DNA of 64,000 nt, from assembly GCF_900103875.1 (NCBI RefSeq), contig NZ_LT629705.1, positions 5,217,001 through 5,281,000 on the forward strand, read 5' to 3'. Positions 7,891 to 17,374 of the stretch are shown piece after piece. Position 1 is the stretch's first letter. Each line of letters opens with the position of its first letter. This DNA is from Pseudomonas arsenicoxydans. GTDB lineage: Bacteria; Pseudomonadota; Gammaproteobacteria; Pseudomonadales; Pseudomonadaceae. The translations under genes were made by a program, and so were the position numbers. The notes under the pieces were generated by a model. The model had not been told where the DNA came from. It saw only the letters and a program-made list of their open reading frames with translations, and made no database searches.

Positions 7891-10800
7891 CTATACGTTC
7901 AGTATTCGCTCGATGCGTTCACGTGCCACCCCTGTGAGACGCCTGACGCCTAATAACCTGGCAACCTCAAGGGCCCGGTCCCCAGAATCGATAATGCTCG
8001 CGGCGATACGCAACTCCTGCGCCGCGATCTCCTCGATTGAACGCGCGTCATTGACCGATGCCGGAACACGGTATGTCGACCACTCCATCACATCGCCCTC
8101 GGCGTGCCAGACGAATGCCTCCTCAAACTCTTCTTGTCGGACGTGATGGTGCTGCTCGACCAGTTCCAGCACTCTGTCTCGAATAAGCCGTCCTGATCGT
8201 TGGAAGCCGTGTGCGCGAGCGATTCGCTGGACCAAGAGTGCGTCGAGAATTGGCGCTTCCTGGCGTAGCACCGCTTCAATGATCTGACGGAGCACTGGAC
8301 TGTAATGCGGTAAGTGAAACTGCTCGGGTTGGATCATGTGCGCAAGCGTAGAAAGATCGGCAACGCGATATTCACCCTTCTGCCCCACAGAAACAGGTTG
8401 ATCGCTGTGAGCGCGAGCAACACGAACGTCCGCAATCTCCGACGGCAATTCACTCACGGAGCTAATGGGCGCTTCTGGCAACTCATCACTAATGCCGGAG
8501 TCGGTTGAGAAATCGATAACGATTGGAGTGGCCGATGGTTCCTCGGTCACTTGGCTACCAACTGCCTCTACTCGGGATTGAGCTAGAAGGTCGTTCAGAG
8601 CTATGTGCAGCTTCTGCAAGGCGCCTTCCTTGTCGACCCACCATTCCGTGGACCAAAGTCGCACCAGGTTCCATCCCAAGCCACTGAGAATCGCGCCTCG
8701 TACTTTGTCGCGATCACGAGCAGTGGCGGCACTGTGATAAGTCGCGCCATCACACTCGACACCCGCCAAATAGTCACCCGGACGATCAGGGTGAACAATC
8801 CCCAGATCGATACGGAAACGCGACACGCCGATCTGCGGGACTACCTGCCAGCCGAGTCGCCGTAGCCCTTGAGCAACAGCTTCTTCGAACGGTGAGTCAT
8901 ATCCACCAACCGAGCCATGTACCGCTTCTGCTAAAGCTTTAGGGCCACGCTGAGCAAACTCTATGAAGTGCTTCAAATCCCGGACCGCGCGAGCATTGGT
9001 CCGGTTAAGGTCGATCATCGACGGGTCGAACGATGTGAATACCAACATCTCTCGACGTGACCGTGTGATGGCGACGTTTAGCCTGCGCCATCCACCGTCC
9101 TTGTTGAGAGGACCGAAGTTCATCGACATAACCTGCGCACCCGGCTCGGTTGGGCCATACCCTATCCCGAGCATAATCAGGTCTCGCTCATCGCCCTGGA
9201 CCGTTTCCAGGTTTTTGACAACCACGGGCTCGGTCTGGGTGTCCTGAAAGAAGGGCTCGATTTGTGGGTATTGCTTACGGGCGGTATCGAGCAAGTCGTT
9301 GATCAGCTTTTGCTGATCAGAGTTGAGCGTAATGATACCGATCGAATGACCCGCAGCGACGAACGCAGGATCAGTAAGGCGTTTGACGGTCTCACTGACG
9401 ATGGCTTCAGCCTCAGCTTGGTTGTAACGCCCTTTTCCTTTCGCATACACGCCCTCAACCCTGCGCCACTCAACAGCACTTGCGCGAGTTTCGGCTGCCG
9501 GGAAGGTAATCAAATTACTATCGTAGTAACGATGGTTGGAGAACGCGATCAGGCTTTCATGGCGACTACGGTAGTGCCAACTCAAACTGTGGCTCGGCAC
9601 CCCTGCTCCCAAGCATTCGTCCAGGATGCTCTCCATGTCTTCTGCTGTGTCGTCGTCGCCAGCATTAGGGCCACGGCTGAAGAAGTTCGTAGGCGGCATC
9701 TGGCGAGGGTCACCGGCGATAACAACTTGCTTGCCCCGAGCTATCGAACCGATTGCATCCCATGGAGCAATCTGCGAAGCCTCGTCGAAGATGACCAGAT
9801 CGAATGGGGGCTGATCGGCAGGCAAGAACTGCGCAATCGACAGTGGGCTCATGAGCATGCACGGTGCGAGGCGATTCAGCGCATCCCCCATCTCAATCGC
9901 CAGCTGCCGGACTGGTTTGTGTCTACGGGACTTCTGCAATTCATGCTTGAGAATGGCGAAGCCGCTGCTCTTGGGTATGTCATTCTTGGAAGGGATCAGG
10001 CCACATAGTTTCGCCCGGATATAACGCACCGTCAGTTTCGCCAGTTCGTCGTCCAGGCGAACGAAAGCTCCAATGTCACTCATGTGCTCGGCAGCGACAA
10101 AATTCCTCAGAAGGGGCTCGCTGTCGATGCCCTGTGTCGCAAACCAATGGGCATAGGCCGTGACAAAAGTTTGCTCGCTTGCAGACGGAATCAGGCTTCC
10201 TGCTTCCAACGCTTGGGCGAGGCTTGCCAAGCCGGCTTCACCAGCCTGCTTGCGTACTCGACACCAGTCGCACCAGGCCTTGAGTTGTTCTTCCTGCTGC
10301 TGGATAGAAAGTGAAGTAGCCCGCAAGGCTGCAACGCTCGGATTCGCGTCTGTGTCCGTTGCAGCCAATCCAGCGAATAGCCGAGCTGCTTCGTTATAGC
10401 GAGACAACGCCTGTTGCAATGCCGATAACGCTGCGCTGATTTGCCCACCTGGCGCCAACATCTCATTCGCATCGATGACTAGACGCGCGACTGCGCCGCG
10501 CAATGAAACCAAGTGGTCGGGTGATTCGGCCAAGCTACTCAGGAGCCCGCGCAGGGTTTCAGCCAGAGTGATAGCTCGCAATGTACGGGCGGTGTCGCTG
10601 GTCAGACCTTGCCAGCCAGGGATCGACTGCATGTCACTTGCCAACGCGTCCAACTCCGTTAACTGCGAATGCAGGCGCTCGAAAATTGCGAGGTCACCCA
10701 GCGTGTCCGGAAGGCCCGCCGCGCCCCCTAAAGAGGCTAGTTTTTTCGCAACCTTTTTCTTGGCGAAAGTAGCCAGGAACCAGAACTTGCCCTCGGCCTC

Positions 10801-13728
10801 TCGCCATTCGCTTTGCATTGCCTCAAGAGGGATGCGACGGCAAGCTTCATCGGCATAATCCAGTGACAGGCTTTCTTCCAACTCCCGATAGCTCTCTAGC
10901 AACTGACAAGCACGCCGGGCTGCTTCGATACGCGTGACAACATCGGGAGCAAATGCGAATGAAAGGTTCATCCCGCAGGATTCCACGATCAGGCTCGTCA
11001 AATCGTGAAGCTGCTGTACCTGTGTGGCTTCAGCCACAGGCAACGCCAAGTGCGTCAGGCCAAGAAGCCTCTCACTTGCAGTATTTAGCGCGTCAAGGGC
11101 CTGTGGCAACTCACGCGAGGCGCTTGCAATTTGTGCCTGCCAGGCGTTCGACCATTGGGTCTGTGCCAGAGCGCCAAACTTGCCTGAAAAGTCGCGCGCC
11201 GCAACGCCGTTAAGCCCAAGCCGACGCGCGAGATCAAGCAACTCGCCATATTCGGCAGCATCGTGTTCCTTGCCTGGTGGCCAAGCCAGTCTCGGCGTCT
11301 GAGGACCGTGATCACGAACGACGCGACCAATCGCCTGATGCAGGGAAAGACCGTTGCTCCAGCGTCGATGCAGGACCTCGACCAACTGGTTAAGTCGCGA
11401 CCGCAGCGTTTGTAGTCGAGCAGCTTCACGCTCCCAATCTTCGGCGCTCAACGCGTCACTCACATCCCATGCGCGATCCAACTGCTTGAGCACTTCAACT
11501 TTGGACGCTTTGTTTGAGTGCAACTCCAGGCAGAACTCGCCTAACCCCTTCTCCGCTAATCGACGATAAACCACGTCAAGGGCAGCACGCTTCTCTGCCA
11601 CGAACAAAACGCGACGGCCTAGAGCAAGGTTATGAGCAATCATGTTGGCAATGGTCTGCGACTTACCGGTTCCCGGAGGTCCATCCATTACGAAACTATG
11701 AGTGCCAGCCGAAGCCACCACGGCAGCTAACTGCGAAGAGTCCGCTGGCAATGGCGCGAAAAGCTGAGCAGGCGTTACTGATGAGTCCAGGCGCTCAGGC
11801 CTGGGAAACTCGTCCGAGCCAGAGAAGCCTTCTCCTGCTTCCTTAGGCTCCAACAAATGCTTGACCAATGGGCTTTGCAGCAGCTGTGCCCCGTTGGCAT
11901 TCAAGTCCTTCCACATCAAATATTTGGCAAATGAGAAAGTGCCCAAAACCAGTTCGGTACTCACCTCAAATCCGGGCACATCGCGTACCGCTCGCCGCAC
12001 CATGTTCCAGATGCCGATCACATCGATGCCACTTTCATCACTTGGTAGCTCGCCATCGAGCCCGGGTATCACCAACTCAAAATCATGACGCAGCAATTCA
12101 AGTAGCGTCAGGTTGAAACGCGGCTCCTCGTCGAGCAACGTCAGCGTCACCCCAGACAAGGCACTTTTGCGCTCAAGTTTCACCGGCAGCAAAATCAGTG
12201 GTGCGGAGTAGGTTTTCGGGTCTTCGGCGCTTTTCTTCCATTTAAGAAAGCCGATTGCCAAAAACAGCGTGTTTGCCCCGCCCTCCTCCAGATCACTGCG
12301 CGCCTTTCGGAATAGATCAATCAAGGTTGCTTCAAGCTTGATCTTCTCCAGGCTGGCGAGCACTTCACCCCGCGCGAGCGCTTGACGGGCGACTTCGTCT
12401 ACCAGACTTTCATTGTTCTGCTGCTCGTACACGGCCACATCACGGCCGCCGCTATTCAGGTCAGGTACCGGCACCACTCGAATGCGCTTGCCACTCGAAA
12501 GAAGGTCTTCAAGCGCTGCAGGATCCGGGCAGAGAAGACGCACGCCTTTAGCGCTGTCTGGCAAATGCAGTAGACGGTTGCGAGTAGTCAGATCGAGGAG
12601 TTTGCGTTGCCAGAGCGTTAATTTACCGGCAGGACCTTCGTTACCCTCGTTGATTTCGACATCGAACCCTGGCAGTACTGGGGCTTCTTCCAAGCTTTCA
12701 GCGGCTGGCGGAGCATCGTCTGTCAGATCGGATGCATTGACTGCTGACACCAGCGCCATTGGGCGGATCTTCTGCATCCGAGCACGGTGCAAATCGATTG
12801 CCATGATGAACTGCTCATCATCGAGTTGCCGCTGCGCAGCTGCGACCGCTTGGCTAAAATTCGGTGCCGGCGATTGGGTCGCCAAGGTGGTCTCGAAAAC
12901 CACCATCTCCTTCAGATCCAAGCGCTTGCGTACTGCCGAAGCTTCGTCAGTCAACAGTTGGGAAAACTCTTGAGGCTGCAACCAAACGCCTGCAAACGCG
13001 TGCCCCTTTGTCATGATAAGCAGGGCATTCAATCCAGCCTGCTCCAAAGCCGCAGCGAACAGCAATGCCATATCCAGACAGGTCGCCACGCCGTTTTCCA
13101 GAATGACGCTTGGCGCCCTGATCTTCTGGCCCTGTTGCTCAAAACTGGCTGGAGGCAATGCATAGCTCAACTGAAAGCTGCACACCCCAGACCAAATGGC
13201 TGAGGCAAGCTCCCATGTGCGGGTGCGTGACTTGCTTTCATAGCCATCGATGCCGTCTTTCTTTCCTGCTCGCCGCAAGACTTGAGAAGCGGCTTTGAGC
13301 ACTCGGTCTACCGAAGGGTCATTGGGCATGCAGAAAGCTGCCAGCAACTCCGGCATGGCGCTCAAACCACCCCATTCAGTGCGAGAAAGCAGTTCAGTGG
13401 GAAAGCGCTGCTCGACGAGTAGGTTCTCGCCTTGGGACAAGCGCAATACCACATCGGCACTCAGGCTTTCACTCAGCCCGGACAGATAGCCAGCGTTGAA
13501 CTTGATGTCGCGCTCAGAAATGCTAAGGCGATCACCCGCATGAATCCGGTCAATATGCCAAGACCGGCTTTCAACGAAATCCGGGTCGGTGCTTAAAGTC
13601 AGTATCAGATTTTCAAGATTTGTTTCTTCCTGGTTCCAAATGCTCAATTCTCGTACAAGCGGAATGGCGTTCTGGTGGGAAGCGAAGCCGATCTTACGAG
13701 CGATCAGCGCCTCAATCTTGATGTTCAT
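7891..13728 (-). CDS. Giant SF1 helicase-nuclease (DUF4011/Vsr-like/DUF3320 architecture)
   Basis: A 1945-residue single-gene protein. The N-terminal 350 residues contain a transglutaminase-like stretch (ENGVATCLDMALLFAAAL). A DUF4011-like region follows (WQRKLLDLTTRNRLLHLPDS, about 380). The helicase has Walker A DGPPGTGKSQTIANMIA near 680, Walker B VIFDEASQIAPWDAIGS near 1313, and SF1 motifs SWHYRSRHESLIAFSN and NVAITRSRREMLVF. A PD-(D/E)XK nuclease of the Vsr/MTES_1575 kind spans about 1616-1700 (FEEAVAQ, RIDLGIVHPD, AGVECDGATYH). The C-terminus resembles DUF3320. Such proteins occur in defence islands and are thought to degrade invading DNA. ATG with GGGAG upstream. It stands alone, outside the trio island but close to it. 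Confidence 0.85.
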   Translation of the reverse strand: MNIKIEALIARKIGFASHQNAIPLVRELSIWNQEETNLENLILTLSTDPDFVESRSWHIDRIHAGDRLSISERDIKFNAGYLSGLSESLSADVVLRLSQGENLLVEQRFPTELLSRTEWGGLSAMPELLAAFCMPNDPSVDRVLKAASQVLRRAGKKDGIDGYESKSRTRTWELASAIWSGVCSFQLSYALPPASFEQQGQKIRAPSVILENGVATCLDMALLFAAALEQAGLNALLIMTKGHAFAGVWLQPQEFSQLLTDEASAVRKRLDLKEMVVFETTLATQSPAPNFSQAVAAAQRQLDDEQFIMAIDLHRARMQKIRPMALVSAVNASDLTDDAPPAAESLEEAPVLPGFDVEINEGNEGPAGKLTLWQRKLLDLTTRNRLLHLPDSAKGVRLLCPDPAALEDLLSSGKRIRVVPVPDLNSGGRDVAVYEQQNNESLVDEVARQALARGEVLASLEKIKLEATLIDLFRKARSDLEEGGANTLFLAIGFLKWKKSAEDPKTYSAPLILLPVKLERKSALSGVTLTLLDEEPRFNLTLLELLRHDFELVIPGLDGELPSDESGIDVIGIWNMVRRAVRDVPGFEVSTELVLGTFSFAKYLMWKDLNANGAQLLQSPLVKHLLEPKEAGEGFSGSDEFPRPERLDSSVTPAQLFAPLPADSSQLAAVVASAGTHSFVMDGPPGTGKSQTIANMIAHNLALGRRVLFVAEKRAALDVVYRRLAEKGLGEFCLELHSNKASKVEVLKQLDRAWDVSDALSAEDWEREAARLQTLRSRLNQLVEVLHRRWSNGLSLHQAIGRVVRDHGPQTPRLAWPPGKEHDAAEYGELLDLARRLGLNGVAARDFSGKFGALAQTQWSNAWQAQIASASRELPQALDALNTASERLLGLTHLALPVAEATQVQQLHDLTSLIVESCGMNLSFAFAPDVVTRIEAARRACQLLESYRELEESLSLDYADEACRRIPLEAMQSEWREAEGKFWFLATFAKKKVAKKLASLGGAAGLPDTLGDLAIFERLHSQLTELDALASDMQSIPGWQGLTSDTARTLRAITLAETLRGLLSSLAESPDHLVSLRGAVARLVIDANEMLAPGGQISAALSALQQALSRYNEAARLFAGLAATDTDANPSVAALRATSLSIQQQEEQLKAWCDWCRVRKQAGEAGLASLAQALEAGSLIPSASEQTFVTAYAHWFATQGIDSEPLLRNFVAAEHMSDIGAFVRLDDELAKLTVRYIRAKLCGLIPSKNDIPKSSGFAILKHELQKSRRHKPVRQLAIEMGDALNRLAPCMLMSPLSIAQFLPADQPPFDLVIFDEASQIAPWDAIGSIARGKQVVIAGDPRQMPPTNFFSRGPNAGDDDTAEDMESILDECLGAGVPSHSLSWHYRSRHESLIAFSNHRYYDSNLITFPAAETRASAVEWRRVEGVYAKGKGRYNQAEAEAIVSETVKRLTDPAFVAAGHSIGIITLNSDQQKLINDLLDTARKQYPQIEPFFQDTQTEPVVVKNLETVQGDERDLIMLGIGYGPTEPGAQVMSMNFGPLNKDGGWRRLNVAITRSRREMLVFTSFDPSMIDLNRTNARAVRDLKHFIEFAQRGPKALAEAVHGSVGGYDSPFEEAVAQGLRRLGWQVVPQIGVSRFRIDLGIVHPDRPGDYLAGVECDGATYHSAATARDRDKVRGAILSGLGWNLVRLWSTEWWVDKEGALQKLHIALNDLLAQSRVEAVGSQVTEEPSATPIVIDFSTDSGISDELPEAPISSVSELPSEIADVRVARAHSDQPVSVGQKGEYRVADLSTLAHMIQPEQFHLPHYSPVLRQIIEAVLRQEAPILDALLVQRIARAHGFQRSGRLIRDRVLELVEQHHHVRQEEFEEAFVWHAEGDVMEWSTYRVPASVNDARSIEEIAAQELRIAASIIDSGDRALEVARLLGVRRLTGVARERIERILNV

Positions 13729-14007
13729 CCACGGGCTCCCGAAGCTACCAGTGCTTGCCTCATAAAGAGGCAGCTAAAAAAGCCCCTATAGTCCATGACT
13801 AATGACCAGTTGGGAATTTCTTTATCTCGCAATCCAGTCGTATTGTTCAGCCAATAGCAGCCGCTCGAACGTGTTTTACCATGCTGTCGAACGAATTATT
13901 TTGCCTCTTCACACCACACTGTTGCGGCAAAATCCATCCCCACTGTATCTGCTTGTGCCTGACGACTACCGGTTAGCATTACCCCACACTCAAGGAGGTA
14001 TCGCTCT

Positions 14008-14637
14008 ATGCCGGACGCCACCAACCTCTACCTATTCGTTGTTGCCGCCTTGCTGTTGCTGATCGTGCCTGGCCCTAACATGGCTTTCGTCAGCAGCCAT
14101 GCAGTTGCTCACGGCTGGCGCGCCGGCCTCGCCGCAGCACTGGGAATATCCCTGGCCGATGTGCTGATGACCGTCATGGTCAGCGCAGGTCTCGGTGCGC
14201 TGGTGATGAGTTGGGCGCCAGCGTTTGACTTAATACGGTGGGCCGGGGCTTGTTATCTGATGTGGCTGGCCTGGCAGGCATTGAAGACTCCTCCTGCGGA
14301 TACTGATACTCAAGCTACACAGGCTCTGTTTCGCAAGATCTTGGCCCGAGCCACGCTCAACAGCCTGTTAAACCCCAAGGCGCTATTGTTCTTCATGGTA
14401 TTCCTGCCGCAGTTCGTCACCGTAGGTGCCAGCAGCGTCACCTCGCAATTGATGTTCTTGGGTTTGTTGCTTGCGCTGATCGCATTGATCTTCCATTCCC
14501 TGCTCGGATTTTGCGCCGGAAAGCTGCATGGGCGTCTGCGCAACGGCTTGATATCCAAACGCCTTGGTGCTTATGGCTTCGCTGCGGTGATGACAGCTCT
14601 GGCGGCACGTTTGCTGGTGCTCAACCGGCCGCTTTAA
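14008..14637 (+). CDS. LysE family amino-acid exporter
   Basis: A 209-residue inner-membrane protein with five to six hydrophobic segments and the family signature LLLIVPGPNMAFVSSHAVAHG at the first helix and loop (residues about 13-33, shown in part: VPGPNMAFVSSHA). LysE/RhtB proteins export amino acids or homoserine lactone-like compounds. A strong AAGGAGG lies 9 nt before the ATG. The gene is single, rightward, 279 bp after the helicase gene that is transcribed away from it. Substrate unknown. Confidence 0.85.
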   Translation: MPDATNLYLFVVAALLLLIVPGPNMAFVSSHAVAHGWRAGLAAALGISLADVLMTVMVSAGLGALVMSWAPAFDLIRWAGACYLMWLAWQALKTPPADTDTQATQALFRKILARATLNSLLNPKALLFFMVFLPQFVTVGASSVTSQLMFLGLLLALIALIFHSLLGFCAGKLHGRLRNGLISKRLGAYGFAAVMTALAARLLVLNRPL

Positions 14638-14719
14638 AGGGTCGCCCGGCTGCCCAACACTAGACTGGCTTTCAAGATGAGCGTGGATCGCTTATGAAGT
14701 ATTCATTGAAGGGATGAGC

Positions 14720-15268
14720 ATGATGAGCCGAACCAGTCATATCCGCCTAATGGCGACCTATAACGAGTGGATGAATGCAAACATTTATGAGGCAGCCAGA
14801 AGCCTGCCAGATGCAGAACTCTCAGTGGATAGGAAAGCATTCTTTGGTTCAATTCTCGGGACGTTGAACCATCTGGTGGCCGGCGATACTGTCTGGCTAA
14901 AGCGATTCGCCAAGCACCCAGCGAACTACTTGGCTCTGGGACCGATTCGGCAGCTTCCTACGCTCAAAAGCCTCGACCAGTTGCTGTTCTCGAATATCCG
15001 AGAACTTTCGGCACATCGAGAGTGGCTCGATCAGACAATTGTCGAGTGGTCTTGCTCCATTGCAGAGTCGGATCTAGATCACACCCTCAATTACACAAGC
15101 ATGAATGGAATACCCGCTGACAGGTGCTTTTATGGTTTGGTCATGCATTTCTTCAATCATCAGACGCATCACCGTGGACAAGTGACTACCTTGCTTTCAC
15201 AAGCGGGTGTCGACATAGGTGATACGGATCTGGTCCTCCTCATTCCATCCGAGCCCTGCACAAAGTAG
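14720..15268 (+). CDS. DinB family protein
   Basis: A four-helix-bundle metalloprotein of 182 residues. The three metal-ligand histidines of the DinB/YfiT fold are visible: one in GTLNHLVAGDTVWLKRF near residue 53 and two in FNHQTHHRGQVTTLL near 150. Related proteins act as thiol transferases or are of unknown role. Three in-frame ATGs occur at 14714, 14720 and 14723; the GAAGGG site directly abuts the first, so 14720 is favoured by spacing. An IS30-type remnant follows. Confidence 0.8.
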   Translation: MMSRTSHIRLMATYNEWMNANIYEAARSLPDAELSVDRKAFFGSILGTLNHLVAGDTVWLKRFAKHPANYLALGPIRQLPTLKSLDQLLFSNIRELSAHREWLDQTIVEWSCSIAESDLDHTLNYTSMNGIPADRCFYGLVMHFFNHQTHHRGQVTTLLSQAGVDIGDTDLVLLIPSEPCTK

Positions 15269-15288
15269 AAAAGCCTAGCGCCAGACCT

Positions 15289-15474
15289 GTGTGGGTCGAC
15301 AGCTGGTGCGGGCTCAAATTTGATGCCACAGGCCTCTCGGTTGCGACGCAACTCCCGACTTACCGTCGAGGGCGCTCGGTTGATCAAGCGGGCGATCCTT
15401 CGCTGACTAAAGCCTTGGGCTTGGCCGAGCGGGATGGTGACGCGTCCTTCGACGCCGAGTTCGTTACAGGACAT
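15289..15474 (-). pseudogene. IS30-family transposase remnant (N-terminal HTH)
   Basis: A leftward fragment reads IPLGQAQGFSQRRIARLI followed by NRAPSTVSRELRRNR, the characteristic N-terminal helix-turn-helix of IS30-family transposases. Only this 60-residue piece is present; the frame then runs into unrelated sequence that overlaps the 3' end of the DinB gene, and the DDE catalytic domain is absent. It is a dead insertion-sequence fragment. Confidence 0.65.
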
Positions 15475-15618
15475 AGGGGCAACACCGTACAGAAAAAGTC
15501 AGGTGCTGCACTCAGTTTTTGCGACCGCGCCCAAGGTTGACGCCTATACCCGGCCACCCGTTCGCTTATCCGTTAGTTTCCTTCTACATTAAAGAGGTGC
15601 ACACGGAGCCAGCAGCGA

Positions 15619-16740
15619 ATGAAGTCTCTGAAATATTATGAAAAAAATCGACACGCCACATGGTTAGAGTTGTTTTTTGACCTGATTTTTGTTGTTGCAA
15701 TTGGCAAGGTTACGCATATTCTCGGAGATGTTCATCAAGGCCACTTTGAGCATGAACAGTTATGGACGTTTTTACTGCTTTTTGTTCCATTATGGTGGCT
15801 CTGGTCTAGTCACACGATTTACTCCAACAGGTTTGATACAGACAGTAACCCTCACCGTTTGGCAACATTATTTATAATGTTGCTGCTCATCGTGCTTTCT
15901 GCACTGATTGGGGAAAAACCAGAAGTAAACTATCCACTTGTTATTGCCTGTTATTTTGGTATACGTGTCATCATCAGTATTATGTACATTTCGTCCAGAA
16001 GTAAACTCGATGGCCGTGGCGAATTCGCCTCCAGGCTTGGCTTTGCCCTGTTAGTTAGCGCAGTTGTTACTATTTCATCCGTTCTTTTTGACCCACCTAT
16101 GCGTTACCTCGTCGCTTACTTTGGGATTTTTCTTGACGTTCTCTTGCCTGTATTTGTTGGGAGTATACTAAAGCCATTGCCAGCACATACAGAACACTTG
16201 GTTGAACGATTAGGCTTGCTCACCCTCATCTTATTGGGCGAGTCAGTAATTAGCCTTTCTGCAGGGTTATCTAACATTCAATGGGATCGTTATAATGTGA
16301 TGACGGCAATCACCGGATTTATCATGATTTGCAGTATCTGGTGGATCTATTTTGAAAGCTTTTACCTGCTGAGCAATAATGAAAGCAATATGACTGGGCA
16401 CGCCTTAATCTACTCGCACCTTTTTCTATTTATGGGGCTAGCACTTCTTGCAAATTTGATCAGACATGCGATCCTGAATGACATTGCGATACGCGATTTC
16501 CAGATTATGTCAATCATCGGCATGGCCTTATTTTTCATAGGCAAGCAATATGGCTATTTCATAGCCGTACCTAAAATAAGAAAATACATACTACAAAACA
16601 CCTTGATCGTGTTGTCTTTGGGTGGGTTGGTTATATTCATGCCCCGCGTCGAGTACATATTGGTCGGCCTAACAGCAACCATGATCTGTTATGTTTTCCT
16701 AAATTTCAGATATCGTGGAATCTTTATTAATAGGCCATAG
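15619..16740 (+). CDS. ltrA: Low temperature requirement protein A (LtrA)
   Basis: A 373-residue integral membrane protein with about ten hydrophobic segments. The N-terminal signature WLELFFDLIFVVAIGKVTHIL is typical of LtrA (quoted here to the 20-residue limit as LELFFDLIFVVAIGKVTHI), and ERLGLLTLILLGESVISLSAG is the second conserved block. The family takes its name from a Listeria gene needed for growth in the cold; the molecular role is unknown. The gene is markedly more AT-rich than its neighbours and lies between an IS30 remnant and an IS66 element, so it was probably acquired by transfer. GGAG lies upstream of the ATG. Confidence 0.85.
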   Translation: MKSLKYYEKNRHATWLELFFDLIFVVAIGKVTHILGDVHQGHFEHEQLWTFLLLFVPLWWLWSSHTIYSNRFDTDSNPHRLATLFIMLLLIVLSALIGEKPEVNYPLVIACYFGIRVIISIMYISSRSKLDGRGEFASRLGFALLVSAVVTISSVLFDPPMRYLVAYFGIFLDVLLPVFVGSILKPLPAHTEHLVERLGLLTLILLGESVISLSAGLSNIQWDRYNVMTAITGFIMICSIWWIYFESFYLLSNNESNMTGHALIYSHLFLFMGLALLANLIRHAILNDIAIRDFQIMSIIGMALFFIGKQYGYFIAVPKIRKYILQNTLIVLSLGGLVIFMPRVEYILVGLTATMICYVFLNFRYRGIFINRP

Positions 16741-16903
16741 TTTGGGGTGAGCGCCCGCGAGCAAGGAAAAGGGGATTGATCAATTTTCCAATCCAACTGC
16801 CCTATGTTGCTCGTAGGCTGGGCTAATCCTTGCCGGGCGAGTAAGTCGCTATTGGGGTTGCCTTTGCAGCTTTGGGTCCTGCTATCGCCGTCGCGGCAAG
16901 GAA

Positions 16904-16911
16904 GAACGTTA
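16904..16911. repeat. Target-site duplication, left copy (IS66 element)
   Basis: GAACGTTA directly precedes the left inverted repeat of the IS66 element and recurs exactly at 19246-19253 after the right inverted repeat. Eight base pairs is the duplication length of the IS66 family. Confidence 0.9.
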
Positions 16912-16996
16912 GTAAGCGCTCCATAAACCCCACATTCAAAGTCATCACCTGATCCCCGATGCTGTGCTCCCGATTCCTTTCCGGAGCCAGCACCTC

Positions 16997-17356
16997 ATGA
17001 TGCGTCCCGACGCAAAAGTCGAAAAAGTCTATCTCTATCCCAAGCCTGTCGACTTCCGAAAATCCATTGACGGCCTCGCCGCTCTGGTCGAACTGGACAT
17101 CAAGGTCGCGGTGTTTGACCCGGTGCTTTTCGTGTTCCTCAACAAGCCTCGCAACCGAGTGAAGATTTTGTATTGGGAGCGCAACGGCTTTTGCCTTTGG
17201 CTAAAGCGGCTGGAATCCGAGCGCTTCAAAACATCGCCGGATTGTTCGGATGAAGCCATCGTGCTGACGGTTCAAGAACTCAACTGGTTATTGGACGGTT
17301 TTGATTTGTGGCGCAACCGTCCGCATCAAGTTTTGACGCCTCGATTTGTCGCCTGA
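16997..17356 (+). CDS. tnpB: IS66 family accessory protein TnpB
   Basis: About 119 residues from the ATG at 16997 (an upstream in-frame ATG at 16964 would add 11). The family block KVYLYPKPVDFRKSIDGLAA and the later LYWERNGFCLWLKRLE are clear. TnpB is needed for IS66 transposition alongside TnpC but its chemistry is unknown. It is complete and precedes tnpC by 18 bp. Confidence 0.9.
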   Translation: MMRPDAKVEKVYLYPKPVDFRKSIDGLAALVELDIKVAVFDPVLFVFLNKPRNRVKILYWERNGFCLWLKRLESERFKTSPDCSDEAIVLTVQELNWLLDGFDLWRNRPHQVLTPRFVA

Positions 17357-17374
17357 TTCGGTATAATCCAGGGC

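Noticed and set aside
7891..13728. The giant helicase gene as cargo of the trio island
   Set aside because: The island edge is inside the nuclease gene at about 5.84 kb, and the helicase lies on the other side.
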